Assembly (NCBI GenBank): GCA_011634665.1
Contig: WAEK01000002.1
Coordinates: forward strand, 2,994,501 to 3,058,500
Length of the DNA stretch: 64,000 nt
DNA from: Mortierella sp. BCC40632
Taxonomy: Eukaryota; Mortierellomycota; Mortierellomycetes; Mortierellales; Mortierellaceae
Direction: 5' to 3'
Shown: in pieces, positions 1 to 11,661 of the stretch
Numbering within the stretch: the stretch's first letter is position 1
How the letters are laid out: every line of letters begins with the position of its first letter
Program-made: the position numbers and the translations under genes
Notes under the pieces: model-generated
Seen by the model: the letters and a program-made list of their open reading frames with translations, nothing else
Told to the model about the DNA's origin: nothing
Databases searched by the model: none

Positions 1-275
1 GAGAGGGATAGAAGTAGAGAGAAAGACAAGATGCGTGGTAGAGGAGGAAAAAGTGGGGGAGGGGGTGTAGGACGAAATGCATGCGGCATGACCCAGTTAA
101 CTGGGCTGAGTGACCCCAATTAACTAGGGCTGAGTGACCCAGTTAGCGGGGCTGAATTGAAATCCTTCAATTCCTTCCTCGATATTTATTTTGTTACACG
201 CTTGAGCCGCACCTCTATCCGATCCCAAGATCAAAAGAGTATGTCGTTAGTTCTCTCTAGATTAAACAAATAGGA
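1..275. other. Gene-free left edge
   Basis: Purine-rich DNA at the window start, followed by a small palindromic tandem repeat (listed separately). No open frame with family character is visible. It lies just downstream of the BLOC1S2-like stop codon, so part of it is probably the 3' UTR of that minus-strand gene. Confidence 0.5.
89..155. repeat. Three imperfect 21-24 bp tandem units with palindromic cores
   Basis: Units at 89-110, 111-134 and 135-155 each start TGACCC and end GGGCTGA or GGGCTGAG. The first carries a perfect 14-bp palindrome, CCCAGTTAACTGGG at 92-105, and the other two are degraded versions of it. The arrangement could form hairpins or be a cluster of protein-binding sites downstream of BLOC1S2; no function can be assigned. 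Confidence 0.75.
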
Positions 276-1371
276 CTAGGCGTAATACATGTGTGTCTTT
301 TTTTTTTCTCCCGCTATTGGTTGTTTGAAAGCATCTCCTGTAAAAAGAAAAGAAAGCAATGGTCTGAAAAAAAAAAAAAAAAAAAAAAAAAGCATGTGTT
401 TCAGTATTGACCTACCTAAAGATTTTGTATACTCATCCAGTTCAGAAGCCACGTTGCTGATAAAGTCTGCTTGCTGGCAAATCTCGTCAATCCTCGCAAG
501 ATATGGCTCGAAGTCAGTGTCTTTGCCCGATAAGGAAAGAGAGAGAGAGAGAGATGTTAAAAAACATGAAAGGCAGCCTTGGTAGCTAGGGTTGTTTTCA
601 TTAAGATAGACCGTTTTCAAGCTGAGCCTTTTTTTTTTTTTTTTTTTTTCTCGCTTACATGTCGTCCTGAGTTTCCCGACTTCGTGCATTAGTTCCTGTG
701 CCATTCCAGCAAGATCTGCATATCGTTCCGTGTGAGGGTGTTCATATTTTCCAGTAGCCTGTATTCTTCTCCTGTCACTAAAGTTTTTTTTTTTTACAAA
801 CATAAAAGAAAATCATATAAACAAAGTCGGTTATTACATACTCGATAAAACATCATTTGTTCTACCAAGGATAAAAAAAAAACCTCCCCTCCTTACTAAG
901 CATTTCGCTCTTGACATAGTCGGCAACTTTCCGAAACATGTCCTGACTCGTCCTTGCAACATGCTCCTGTCCAAGATGACGAGCTGCGTCCCCAGCTGAA
1001 AAGACACTCTGATGGGAATATGAAGAACGCACGGATTGTGCACGGGACGAGCCTGGTGAATCCTGGGCCGAGGAACCTTGTGTAGCTCCTAATGAAGAGG
1101 TTGGTACAGGGGATCGAGGAGGCTTGGGTATCATGGGTGTTGGTGTTAATGTTCGACGCTGTTGTGATTGTTGACTAGGGCCTGGACTAGAGCTGGTCGT
1201 TGGAACTGCTATGGGTGATACGGTTGGTTCGACGACGGGGTCCTTCTTAGGACTTCCTAGGTCACTTTTTCCAGTGGTCGACTCGGCAGGGTCCATGTTC
1301 CGAGACGAGACCACCTCGCCTAGTTCTGAGGTTGACTCAATGCTTGGTATGGTCGGCGGGTCTGTAGCCAT
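276..1371 (-). CDS. BLOC1S2: BLOC-1 subunit 2 homolog, frame broken in exon 2
   Basis: Predicted coiled-coil subunit of the BLOC-1 complex, which acts in endosomal and lysosome-related organelle sorting. Proposed exons are 1371-897, 777-659, 520-416 and 337-276. Exon 1 encodes about 140 Ser/Pro/Thr-rich residues and then the conserved DMFRKVADYV helix start. Exon 2 reads TGEEYRLLENMN, close to the TSEDYKLLENMN of animal BLOC1S2, then in a different frame YADLAGMAQELMHEVGKL. Exon 3 holds FEPYLARIDEI and LDEYTKSLG, matching the family QPYLDQIN and LDAYSKKLE segments. The family match runs without gaps only if one extra G is present near 730, so this copy has a one-base deletion or a sequence error. 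Read as written, it stops after NMNTLTRNDMQ plus about nine residues. The exon 3 acceptor is an unusual AAG. The gene is divergent from PSMD9 with 342 bp between starts. The family call is strong; functionality is uncertain. Confidence 0.75.
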
Positions 1372-1713
1372 GACGGAGAGTAGGCTGGTCTAGTGTTGTT
1401 CTGACGAGGTTCAAGTCTAGAGTAATGAACCAAGATGGTTCAATCTTCACTCTCTCAAGAAGAGATGTGACTGGTGGTGACAGCCACACGACCTTCTGCT
1501 GCCGCGTACTTCTCCACGCGTTCGGTCCATTTGGTCTTGCATTCGATAGCATTCACTCTTTCGCTCAAGACTCGGCGGATCAGCATTCTCTCTTTCTCTC
1601 GTCCATTGACTGGAAACCTCAAAAACACCCAATTGCAACTGTTTGTCTTTGCGGAAACAACACATACACACACACACGACATCCTCCCCACCACCCCCAC
1701 CACCACTACCACC
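1372..1713. promoter_or_regulatory. Divergent promoter between BLOC1S2 and PSMD9
   Basis: 342 bp between two divergent start codons. The PSMD9 side is C/A-rich (CACACACAC and CCACC runs) directly before an ACCACCATGG start context. I see no convincing TATA box. Shared regulation of the two genes is inferred from the head-to-head arrangement only. Confidence 0.5.
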
Positions 1714-2738
1714 ATGGTTAACCCTCAGTCAGAGCTAATGACGAGAGCACAGGCACTCATGAAGCAGAAGGACGATATTGAGGCCGAGATTAGCAAACTC
1801 GAAGGCGACCTCCGTTCGGTAAAGGGCTCGACTATCCTTGCTTGTTGAAGGACAACATGACACCCTACTCCGTTCACCTCCTGATACCTATTTCTTTTTT
1901 TTTTTTTTTTTTTTTCGAACCTGGTTCTCCCTTTTTGGACTTGCCACCTTCTAGATGAAGGTCGGCATGAACGATAGACTAGTCGATAGTGAAGGCTTTC
2001 CACGTTCAGATGTCGATCTGGTTGCTGTGACCACAGCACGCTCCAATATCGTCAGTAAGTCCTTTTTTCTTTTCTTTTCTTTTCTTTTTCTTTTTTTTTT
2101 TGTTGTCGCAAAAGATACAAAGCAAAAAGAAAATGTGAGAACGTTGGGAGAAGAAATATTAATCTCGTACCTTTAAATCCTATTCTTCCTCCTTCTCTCT
2201 CTCCTCAAAATAGAACTCAGGAATGACCATAAGACTGTTATGAAAGAGATCGAGGAAGCACTCCATGCAGTCCATGCAGCCGCTATTGCCGAGAAACAAC
2301 GCAAAAAAGAAACCGAAGCTCAGGAAGCAACAGGCAACGCATCCACCTCACAAACATCATCAGCATCAGCTACATCGTCTACAGCAACACCAGCAACACC
2401 ACTCCTGCCGTTCGCTAGAGTGAACGCTGTAGCACCAGACTCACCAGCAAAAGAAGCTGTAGGACTCTTTCAATCTTATTTTCTGTATCTTTTGTCAGGC
2501 TGCCTGAATGGGATACTGCTTTGGGACCATAGTGAAATGAATCCAGTTGTCGATCAGCTATTGATCTACTCTCTCTCTCTCTCTCTCTCTCTCAGGGACT
2601 ACTTCAAGGTGACAAGATCGTGGGCTTTGGACCAATCGACGCCAACAATGCCAATGCCATGCAAAGCCTGGCCCAACATGTCCAGTCACGAGAGAACGTA
2701 AGATTGTTTTGACACCCTTTTCTCTTTTTGTCCGATCG

Positions 2739-2775
<37 letters not shown>

Positions 2776-3235
2776 CTCCTCCTCCCCCCTCTCCTGTTGT
2801 TGGTTCACCTTGACTCAGTTATACCTAATGTTCACCAAATTCACATTCTTTATTTTGTGTTATTTACATTACGAAATAGCAACCGATCTTGGTAAAGGTC
2901 CTACGAGGAGATTCTCATGAGTTGCACTCGCTTGTGCTGGTACCTAGACAAGGTTGGGGTGGTCGGGGTCTCTTGGGGTAAGTTTCCTTAACTGGTCTTT
3001 ACTGTTTTAGTGAGACCCGAGAGAAAGAGAGAGAAAGAGAGAGAAAGAGAGAGAAAGAGAGAGAAAGAGAGAGAAAGAGAGAGAAAGAGAGAGAAAGAGA
3101 GAGAAAGAGAGAGAAAGAAAGCAACAGTCTTCTAATGCTTGGTGACTACCATGTTTCGAACTGACATTTAATTCTTTTATTTTTTATGTATTTACTTTAT
3201 TATTTGGTTGTAGATGTCATCTATTGCCCGCATAG
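1714..3235 (+). CDS. PSMD9: 26S proteasome assembly chaperone PSMD9/Nas2 (p27)
   Basis: Assembly chaperone of the 19S proteasome base that binds the Rpt5 C-terminus through a PDZ-like domain. Exons: 1714-1818, 1955-2054, 2214-2458, 2596-2697, 2880-2977 and 3214-3235; all phases agree, giving about 223 residues. An N-terminal helical pair ([18 protein letters not shown]) is followed by the hallmark [12 protein letters not shown], the [16 protein letters not shown] helix, a Ser/Thr/Ala-rich linker, and a PDZ-like domain starting [14 protein letters not shown] and continuing [20 protein letters not shown] and [14 protein letters not shown] at the C-terminus. The last exon supplies only seven codons; reading through the exon 5 donor would stop after GLLG, but splicing restores the family ending. 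ACCACCATGG is a good start context. Intron 5 contains a (GAGAAAGA)-type minisatellite. The gene converges on SLX4, 57 bp away. Confidence 0.93.
3019..3120. repeat. GAGAAAGA-type purine minisatellite in PSMD9 intron 5
   Basis: About 100 bp of a 10-bp unit (GAGAAAGAGA) repeated almost perfectly, entirely within the last intron of PSMD9. The sense strand is all purine. Unit purity suggests recent expansion. Confidence 0.95.
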
Positions 3236-3292
3236 ATAATATGTATAGCGCATTATTAAAACATGAAGAAAAATAGGAAAATGACCAGGCCT

Positions 3293-6200
3293 TCATTTCT
3301 TAGTCTTTTTCTTGACTTTGGCCCTCGACTTTCGCCAACTATTCATTGGAGAATCTGCAGGTACAAATGAGATGATCCCCTTTTGGTCCAGAAACGTTCG
3401 TAACTGCTTGCGAGTACATGGGATCGCTGCCTCTTGGCATTGCTTCCAAGTTTGCTCCAGATTGAGTGGCTGAAAGAACATGGAAGGGGAGAGGAGAAGA
3501 GGAAAGAGAGAGAGAGAGAGAGAGAGAGGATACCCAGTAAGAATCAGTCATTACAAAGCAGGAGAAGAGTTGACATTTCTAGAGTGCGATATACAAAGTG
3601 AGTGATGAACCAGCCTTCGTACCTGGTAAGTAAGATACTGTCGTCGGATTTCTTTGGATGAACTTAAAAACGCAACGAGTTGGTCCTCTAGATCTATCGT
3701 CGAAGACCCAGCATCTGACTCTTGTAGATTCTCTTCATCAGGTTCCCGAGCCCATTCTTCCATATACACATCCTTGGCCTCGCTTTCCTCGTTTTCATCT
3801 TCAGAATCAGTCGATTCTTCATCCATGTCGCTAGATAGATCGATCCGTTCTATCTTATCCTCATCCTCATCCTCACTCACATCCAATGCTCCCTTGGATA
3901 AAGGCAGGTCATCGTCGGTTTGTTGAGTTTGGGCTCGACCAACACTGCTCGTGCTACGATATCGCTTTCGAGACTCATCGGTTGGCAAGGCAGCATGTCT
4001 GTGGTGTGTTCTTGGCAAGGCCATATCCATGGATGAGCTCCTTCGGCGCTCACTCCGACTGAGATGAGAGCCAGTATTTGAAAGTATCGTGGTTCTACCC
4101 CTCGTCAAAGAAGTCTCTCCTGGATCGTGAGACTCATCTTCAGATTCCAATAGTCGCATCGGGTTTTGTCGTTGTCTCTGACTAGAACTAGAGTCAATAG
4201 CAGCACTATCAAGACGCTGTCGTTTCCTCATCTCTCCACGCTCCTGTCGTTTGGTGCTCGATGACGGACGTGAAGAAGAAGCAAAATTGCTCGACGATGG
4301 GTCTGTTAGCTCCCCAGTATAGAGCGACTCCTCCTCACCCACTTGGTCCACATTCTCTTCCTGTCCCTCTGAATGCCCAACGGATGGCTGCCCTGATGAC
4401 TCATCCCGTCCAGAATTCAATGACGTCCATAGTGCAGTCAATTGATCAACCAAGGCCCGTTTTGCACCAGCCTTCAGCCCAAACGTAGCAGCCGCCATCC
4501 GAAGTCGTGCTACAGACATGGACTCGTACTTGGGCATTGCTGATTGAGCTCGGATAGTAGCTACGGCCTTGGCACTCTCGGCTGCCATGGCTTCTGTCCG
4601 AACCACGACCCTTGATTTGCGTGTTGGGGTATTGGCTCCACTTCTTGGAAGATTTGTTGTTGGCTGAGAAGATGACCGAGGTAAGGACTGAAGAGGGTTA
4701 GGTTGGGAGAGAGACTGTGGGCGAGGTTGTACAAAAGGCTGCAGGTCACGATTGCCCTTGGTCCCCCTTGTCGTTTTGGCGCCAGCGCGGGATCCAGAAG
4801 CTGTTGCCGTCGAGGTGGATGCTGTAGCCTGTGTCCGACTTGCCCCTATCGAGGCATCGGGACGATCGGCAGAGGTGAGGGCTCTTCCAGAACGCTGACT
4901 TTGTGACCGTGCGCTAAACTGGGAATGTATCGCTCGTTGAGAAGCCGAATAGCCCAGCGATTCAAGAACCTCTTCTTCATCAGAAACGATCGGCGAAATG
5001 GGTTCTTCAGCAACAATCTCTAATTCATTTTCAGGACCAGGAATCTTTTCGGGATTCTTTGTCTTGTTCAGCAATGGGAGGCCATAGAGTGGGTCTGGTC
5101 TCTTTCGCTGTGGAGGTATTGTCTTTTCATTCCGGGGTGCGGGATTCCTGTCTAATAAGTCATGACGTTCACCAAGGGCACGGGTTGGGGACATGGCCGT
5201 CGCTGCCAATGAGCTTGCGGGCCTAATTGTTGTTGCCGCCTTGCGTCGGGGTGGCCTCTTGAGAGGGCTGTCCTCCTCTTCTTCCCCATAAAATCTTTGG
5301 CCAACAACAGAATCAAGTTCTGGCGTCTTTCTGAGACTATTACCCGTGAACAAGCGAGGCGGTGTTGTGGCTCGTAGAAATAGCGGCTCCTCCAAGGAGA
5401 TGCTTGAGGAGGATGGCTGACTTTGGGTGCCACTCTGGTGTTCTTTGACAGTGGGGTCAAAAGTAGCCGACCATCTGGTACCGCTACTCGAGTTGTTGTT
5501 ATTATTGGTGTCCCGAGGCTCAAAGATATTGACTGGGTATCCTAACTTGAATAAATCCAAAGGCGGAGGTAAAGCTGCAGGAGGAGAGAAAACACTGCTA
5601 CTGCGAGATGAATGAGGCATAATGTCGCTCCTGAAGGATGCATCTGCTTGATCCTCCACATCGATCACGACATTTGTATTGACCCTCTGTCGATTCATAT
5701 TCATCGGTGTAGAAAGGGGCGATGACCCAGCCGTTTCTTGACGATCCGTCCCGCTACGGAGCCCGCTCAAAGACTCTGACTCCTTGATAGGGGATGTATA
5801 GTCATCTACTCCAAAAGCTGTGTCGATTCCTTCAGCGGGATCGGCTTGGGGACTATAGTGATCCATGTTCATATCGTTGTCTTCAATCACCAGCAGCTGT
5901 TCCTGCCAATTTTCTGTTGTTTGCTGGATGTCTGTCATTGAGGGTGCTTCCAGATTTTGGGCCGTAAGCTCCTTCGAATCTAGTCTCGAGTACCGTAATG
6001 AAGGCGATGCAGGACAACGGTATCCGTTCGGGTCCTGACTGAAATCCTGGTCTGGGTCGAACTGGGCATGGTCATCTTCCATAGTCATTTCATCTGTCTG
6101 ATCTGGATCCGTGCCGGAGACAATAGGATGTTTTTTGAGAGAATCTATAATCTGTTCCGAAAAAAATAAATTGATTTAATAGACAAAATGGTCAATATCC

Positions 6201-9106
6201 GACTTGACTTCCTGTTTTACTTGGCAATGACTCCAAGGGAGGAGGGGTGAGGGACTCTTTCTCCCTACCTTCGAAAAGGCAGTCTGTTTCGCTTCCTGGA
6301 TCTGACGCTCCATCTCTTGCAAGTGGGATAAAATATCTTTTTTTAGCGTTGCCGCAAATAGATCTGTGTATTCACGAGGGGGTCGATATTCCGAGGATCG
6401 TCGACGCGCTTTTGAAATGGACCATAGAGGTGAATCATACTATCAAAGCATCCACACACACAAAAAATAATGTCATCGAGACAGTATAGGGAAAAAAGAA
6501 AAAAGAAAGAAGAACATGAGGCGACAAATTTTATTTATTAGCGTTACGACTTCTTTTTCTTTTTCTTTTTTTTCTTTTTTTTTTTTTAAAAAAAAAGGAA
6601 AAAGTACTGAATTTGCTCATGATGCACCGTCGTCCTTTATTCATGAGCAAAGATCTACTTGGTTTACCTTGTTCTCCTGATCTCGCTCAGATGCCTCATT
6701 CAAGCTAACAGGACTGTTGTCGGTCTCATTTCCAACCTTGGGCAAGACTCGCACGTCCCGTTGTAAAAACCGTCTCATAAACCGGGAAACGTATTTTTCT
6801 CTATCGAAAGCTTTTTTCGGCTGCCTGCTAAGGATCTTTTCCGAGGATTTTGGATCAGGTAAATCCCTTGGAGAAGTCTCTTCTGGATCCTCGTGTAGGT
6901 TCAAATCATCAATTTCGCGAGTATCCTTAAGGTGTGAAAGATCCCAGAGCGACCTTTTAGGCGAAGTATCGGATTCAGAGGACTGAGACTGATCAAGGCC
7001 TTTTTCGGCTTCTCCAGTCAAAGGAAATCTCGATGGTCGCCAGGGAGGGGTACGGAGTGGATTTGTAGGTGCACTCTGATGGTTGCATTGGCTATTGCAA
7101 TTGCCGTTCGCCATACAAATTGATCGTGACCCGTGAGTTCCACCACCGCCAGGTCGGTCCATGTCTGGGAAGAGCAGAGCGCCAACATTCTCTTGGATCA
7201 AGTTCTGGACTTCTTCAAATGGAAGAATCGTTGTCTCGTTCTTGTCTCTGTCTTGTTTCCGTCTTCTTTTGTTGGGTCCTCCATCTGCAATAGACTCTTT
7301 TGGGAGAGGAGTCATATTCCATACAACTCGAGTTCTTGATAGCCCACGCGGTGTGGTTGTTCCTGACGGACTAGATGACTCTGACTCGGATTGTTGAAAT
7401 GATAATGACAAGGCCAGCGCAAGCTGAAGACTTTCATCTTGCTGATCTTCCTGCATCTTTTGGAGTTTAGACATCCTGGGAGTCCTCGATGGTGCTGGGA
7501 CAGACACTGTGGTGATGATTGCATCTGAGGTAAAATCAGCGTCTGCTGTCTCTGCCAGAGAAGCAACTTGCTTTTGGACGATATTGCTACTCTTGGGCTG
7601 TATTGTTCTTGGAGTCATCGAGGCAGTGGCAGTGGGGGTTGTTGGAGAGTGTGAGCGCCGCCTGTCCACGTCCTGGCTGTGCTCCAATAAATACTCTTGA
7701 CTGTGCTGAGAGGCACTGGGGTCTCCTGAAATCCCAAGGACAAGAGAACGTTCGTATCGTTCTTTGAGTAGTCGTAACTGATAGAGTAGACTTTGGACAG
7801 TGCGCTTGTGAGCCTTTGCACAGCGCTTCATATGGTCCACCTTTTGCTTTGCTTTCTTGGGTGCGTTGTCTCTTTGTCCAGCTTTGGCTTTTCCTTTCAA
7901 TGGCCAATCTTGCTTGCAGATGGGGCATCTCTTTACTCGAGCAAGATAATCCACTTGCCCTCCTGCAAACGCTACTTGACTCGAAGATGGTCCCTGAACA
8001 GATGAACTCAGATCCAAGGATTGGATAGTATCCTGCTCCGCCTGGCACTCGTCCATGCAGTTGTTGATATGATATTCCATTCGGGCAGGATCCAGATGCA
8101 GCAGATTCTTCCCGCATATCATACACTCGTTCGGACTATCTTGGACAATTGATTCTGGTTCAAGATCTAGCTCTGTGTAAAACGAATCGGTATCGATCTC
8201 TTCTGAGAGATATGCGGCAGGATAGGCAGAACCGCTAGTGTCAGGGGCAGCGACCAAGTCTGACAGAAACGGATTGGAAGTCTCTGGTGAGAGGGACCAA
8301 CGAATTGGTGCTGTCGTTTGTCCCTGCGAGTTAATCACCCCCCAAGTGGCAGGGGTTTCCTCCAAGACATCAAGTTGATCAATGGGATAGCCGCCGTTGA
8401 ACTCTTGGTATTCTGTTTGTTCTTGATACTCATGAACACTGCCCTGAGAACTAGGGATGGATTCCTGTGTGAACTTTGCGTTTGTGGACGGACGACGCTC
8501 GCCCTGCAATCGCCCTTCTATCTGACGTTCTGCGCCACCAATTTTTGGAGAGGAGTGCCACTGAACCATAGGCTCTGTGTCCGACTCAGATTCTGAATCA
8601 AGGACAACAATCCTATTTGTGTCCAATGACATTTCAGCTGGGATGGATGGTTTTGGTGGATTGGCTGAGCAAATGTCCATGGGCATGTAGACACTGCTCT
8701 GTAAATGTGATTTGCGATCATATCCCTTGCTCGAGTCGGCATCTGACAGAATAGTTGGTTCTCTATGACAACTTTCCGTGGTTCTCTTGGATGGTTTTTT
8801 CAGGGACAGGGAAGATCTTGTCTTGGGAATGGCGCTAGTGGTGGTAAGCGATTGTTCAGTGATCGGCTGCGAGCGGCCTGGAGAAGATACAGAGATTCCA
8901 GCTCGCTCATTGTCCCGATTGTCTAGAAAGGCTCCCCGGGTGACTGAGAAGGAGGCTGGGCGCTTCAGACGAAGTTTGGTTGGCGTGGTGGGGGGAATGG
9001 CATTCCGTTGACGTAGATTGTGTGGAGTTGAGGGCTCAAAATCATCGTCATCGTCGTTGTCATTGTCATCGTCTAGACGCACTCGGGCTGCTAGTTTGGG
9101 CCCCAT
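3293..9106 (-). CDS. SLX4: SLX4-like structure-specific endonuclease scaffold
   Basis: Predicted scaffold that activates the SLX1 nuclease for Holliday-junction and flap processing in the nucleus. Exons 9106-6668, 6439-6269, 6151-3623 and 3469-3293 join in phase to about 1771 residues. Two UBZ4-like zinc fingers sit near residues 327-355 (CMICGKN...HINNCMDEC) and 393-430 (CPICKQDW...HMKRC). A hydrophobic ESLQLALALSLSFQ segment follows near 560, then a coiled part (LSHLQEMERQIQEAKQ) in exon 2. A SAP-like helix-extension-helix (SMSVARLRMAAATFGLKAGAKRALVDQL) lies near 1410-1445. The last about 80 residues (QLVAFLSSSKEIRRQYLTYQ joined to PLNLEQTWKQCQ... RKQLRTFLDQKGI) resemble the SLX4 conserved C-terminal SLX1-binding domain. 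The rest is Ser/Glu-rich and probably disordered. No BTB domain was seen, unlike animal SLX4. It lies 118 bp downstream of the site-2 protease stop, same strand. Confidence 0.85.
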
Positions 9107-9223
9107 GACTAGGTTGGGATGATTAGAAAGTGGTCCATGAGTGGAGGAAAGAAGGAGAAATAGGACGGAAGGACTAAAAAAAAAAAAAAAAAAAAATTCT
9201 TAAAGAATTGAGTTTATTGCGCG

Positions 9224-11661
9224 TTACTTCCGCAAGACAACCATAACAACCATTTGGACTAGACTACCGACTATTACAGCGCCAAGCAACGCTGTTGTGC
9301 TAGTGACAATTGCCTTGACTGTCCTTGAGCCTTTTGGAGACTGAACTGTGGACATGTTTAGGGAACTCGCCGCTGATACTGACCCATCGTCCAACAAACA
9401 CTCTGCAAGGCTGGCGCGTATTGACCGTGTCGACATGAAGCTATGTCGGATCGAATATAGGAGCGCCACTAGCGCTACAAGAGCATGGTGGCCATCCAGA
9501 TGGCGCGCAGGAACAATATTCAGGATAGAGAGTGCCAATGAGAACGACATTGTGTACTGGATTGTCAAGAGAATCGCATTCGGAAGCCCGAGAGGAAGAA
9601 ACGACCAGCGGACACCTATGGATGTAACCTTGATTGCCTCCCAAATGTCTTTTGGGTCTCCCTGATAAAGGACAGTCTCTCCTACAGATGGTGCCCCATC
9701 TTTCTCCTTGACATAAAGAGGTGGAACGAAATGGATCCGAACCATGGATGCCGTGCTATAGGCACTGAAAGGTCGGTAGCAAGAATAGCCCTCATCACAG
9801 GTTGGTTTCTGAATTGTACAGCGAGCGACTGAAGCAATGGCGAGAATTTCAAACGAGACAAGACACTGCCCTCCTTTAGCCAGGACTCGTCCTCCAACCG
9901 AGCTTTGGGATTCTTCATCTGGCGAGAGCGGATTAAACGGAGTGAAGCATGATAACGAAAAATCTTTGGAATGACCAAAAGGCATTTCTTGCGAGAAGAG
10001 GCAACAGTCGGAAGTTCTGACTAGAATGTGTCGATAAAACCATTTAGTAAGGTGTAGTAAACTGGTCCTGTAGTCGTGAGCACACAAAGTGACTTTGATG
10101 ACATACCAAAAAGCAGTGAGCGTGGGACACAGAAACCCATAGAGCCGGCTTCCTCTGTGCCCTGACCATCCTCAGGAGTCAAAAGAGCTCTTGACCACAT
10201 CTCAAGTGGATTGCCTGCAAGTGCCGTGTCGTCAATCCGTGTCACTATACTTCCAAGTTTCAAATGCCCGGACAGGGGTGACGTCTGTTCACGGGTGTTT
10301 TGCCGTTGACATTAGAAACTCATGAACAACTGCTGTGCTTTGTCATTTAATTAGCGGAGCAAAAAATAAAAATAAAAATAAAAATAAAAGTACTTACAGG
10401 AACTATATCTACAACCGTCAGACCATTGTCCAATTGCTTCCATCCCATGAGTGTGAATGACAGCTGGAGAGCACCGCTGGCGAGAAAAATCCATGCCGCT
10501 AAAAACAAGACGACATTATTCCAGACTCCTGCGCAGATCACCCGTAGTTGTTGGATCGGAGAGAATGCCGCCATGGCACGAGTGGAAATGTCAACAAAGG
10601 CTCCAGGGTATAATATGTACAGAATAATGCCTGATGACAATATCTGAGTCTTTTCCCTAATTTTTCATCCATTGAAAACAAACAGAACAGGTTAGTATGA
10701 CAATTGATACAAAAGGAAAGATATCTGTTTGCCCTAAATGCACCAGAGTGAGGAAGAAAAAAGATCCTTACCGACCGGCAGCGATGGCATGACCTGCTTC
10801 GTGCACAACTCCAGAAACTAGGAGGGCAATAAGATAGTAGGGTAAATGCGAAAGAGGTAAAGTGATCCCTGGAATCTGAAAGAGTGCAAAAGGAGTAAGT
10901 ATCCTATAAATATTAGAAGGAGCCAATCTCGCTTTTTCTCTCTCTCATGAACTCGCACAGGAACCGCACGAAGAACACATACCACAGGGACAAGCACCAT
11001 GTCGCTCCCGTCCTGTTCGTACCCATGACTTGGAGGTACAGGATCGACGTCGAGGCCTCTTTTCCTGAAATGATGAGTAGATTGGCCTCCGTGCACTCCT
11101 GTTCCTGAACTCGATTGTCCTTGAGATAGAAGCAGAGTCAAAGCGAGGACCAACAGTTTGACTGCGGCATAGAGCAGCAATGCCCAGCCAGCCACCATGG
11201 CTAAGAGTCCAAAGAGAACACCTGAACCATACCAGATCCTCCAAAAGATCGAAAGGCGAGCAGAGTTGCCGAGTTGGAAGAAGAACGAATTGAGTCCTGT
11301 GGTTGAAAAGCGGACAAAAAAAGGCTTGACAGATAGCCCATGTAGAATTGATGATGCTGCCTTGGATTGTGGAGGCGGCGAGTTAGTTGTTGTAGTAGGC
11401 AACAGCTCATATTCCTATTTCAAGGAAAAGTGAAAAAAAAGAAAAAAAAAAAAAAAAAAAAGGTTCTCGACATTAGGCCATGCAGAAAGAAATGCCCGAG
11501 AGGGCCAATCACAGAACAGGATGAATAAGGAATCGTACGGGTCCACTGCCAGGGCCAATGGGGATGTTGGGGCGATTAATGAACTGCTGTAGAAAAAAGA
11601 GAAAGAGATGAATACTGGCCCAGGTGGCCAAGAAAGGCACCAGCAACTGGGCAATCCCCAT
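9224..11661 (-). CDS. MBTPS2: Site-2 protease (intramembrane metalloprotease, S2P)
   Basis: Zinc metalloprotease of ER/Golgi membranes that in other eukaryotes cleaves SREBP/Sre1 and ATF6-type factors within the membrane. Exons 11661-11539, 11414-10983, 10875-10772, 10656-10398, 10284-10107 and 10020-9224 join in phase to about 630 residues. The catalytic HExxH motif is [11 protein letters not shown] near residue 209, the third-ligand region is [14 protein letters not shown] near 533-547, and the S2P-typical [10 protein letters not shown] and [16 protein letters not shown] follow the first motif. A PDZ-like insert ([18 protein letters not shown]) and a Cys-rich luminal loop ([15 protein letters not shown]) lie between the active-site halves, as in MBTPS2. 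Several hydrophobic segments are visible, including [20 protein letters not shown] at the N-terminus, chosen as start because it opens a membrane segment. It is tandem with SLX4. Confidence 0.93.
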
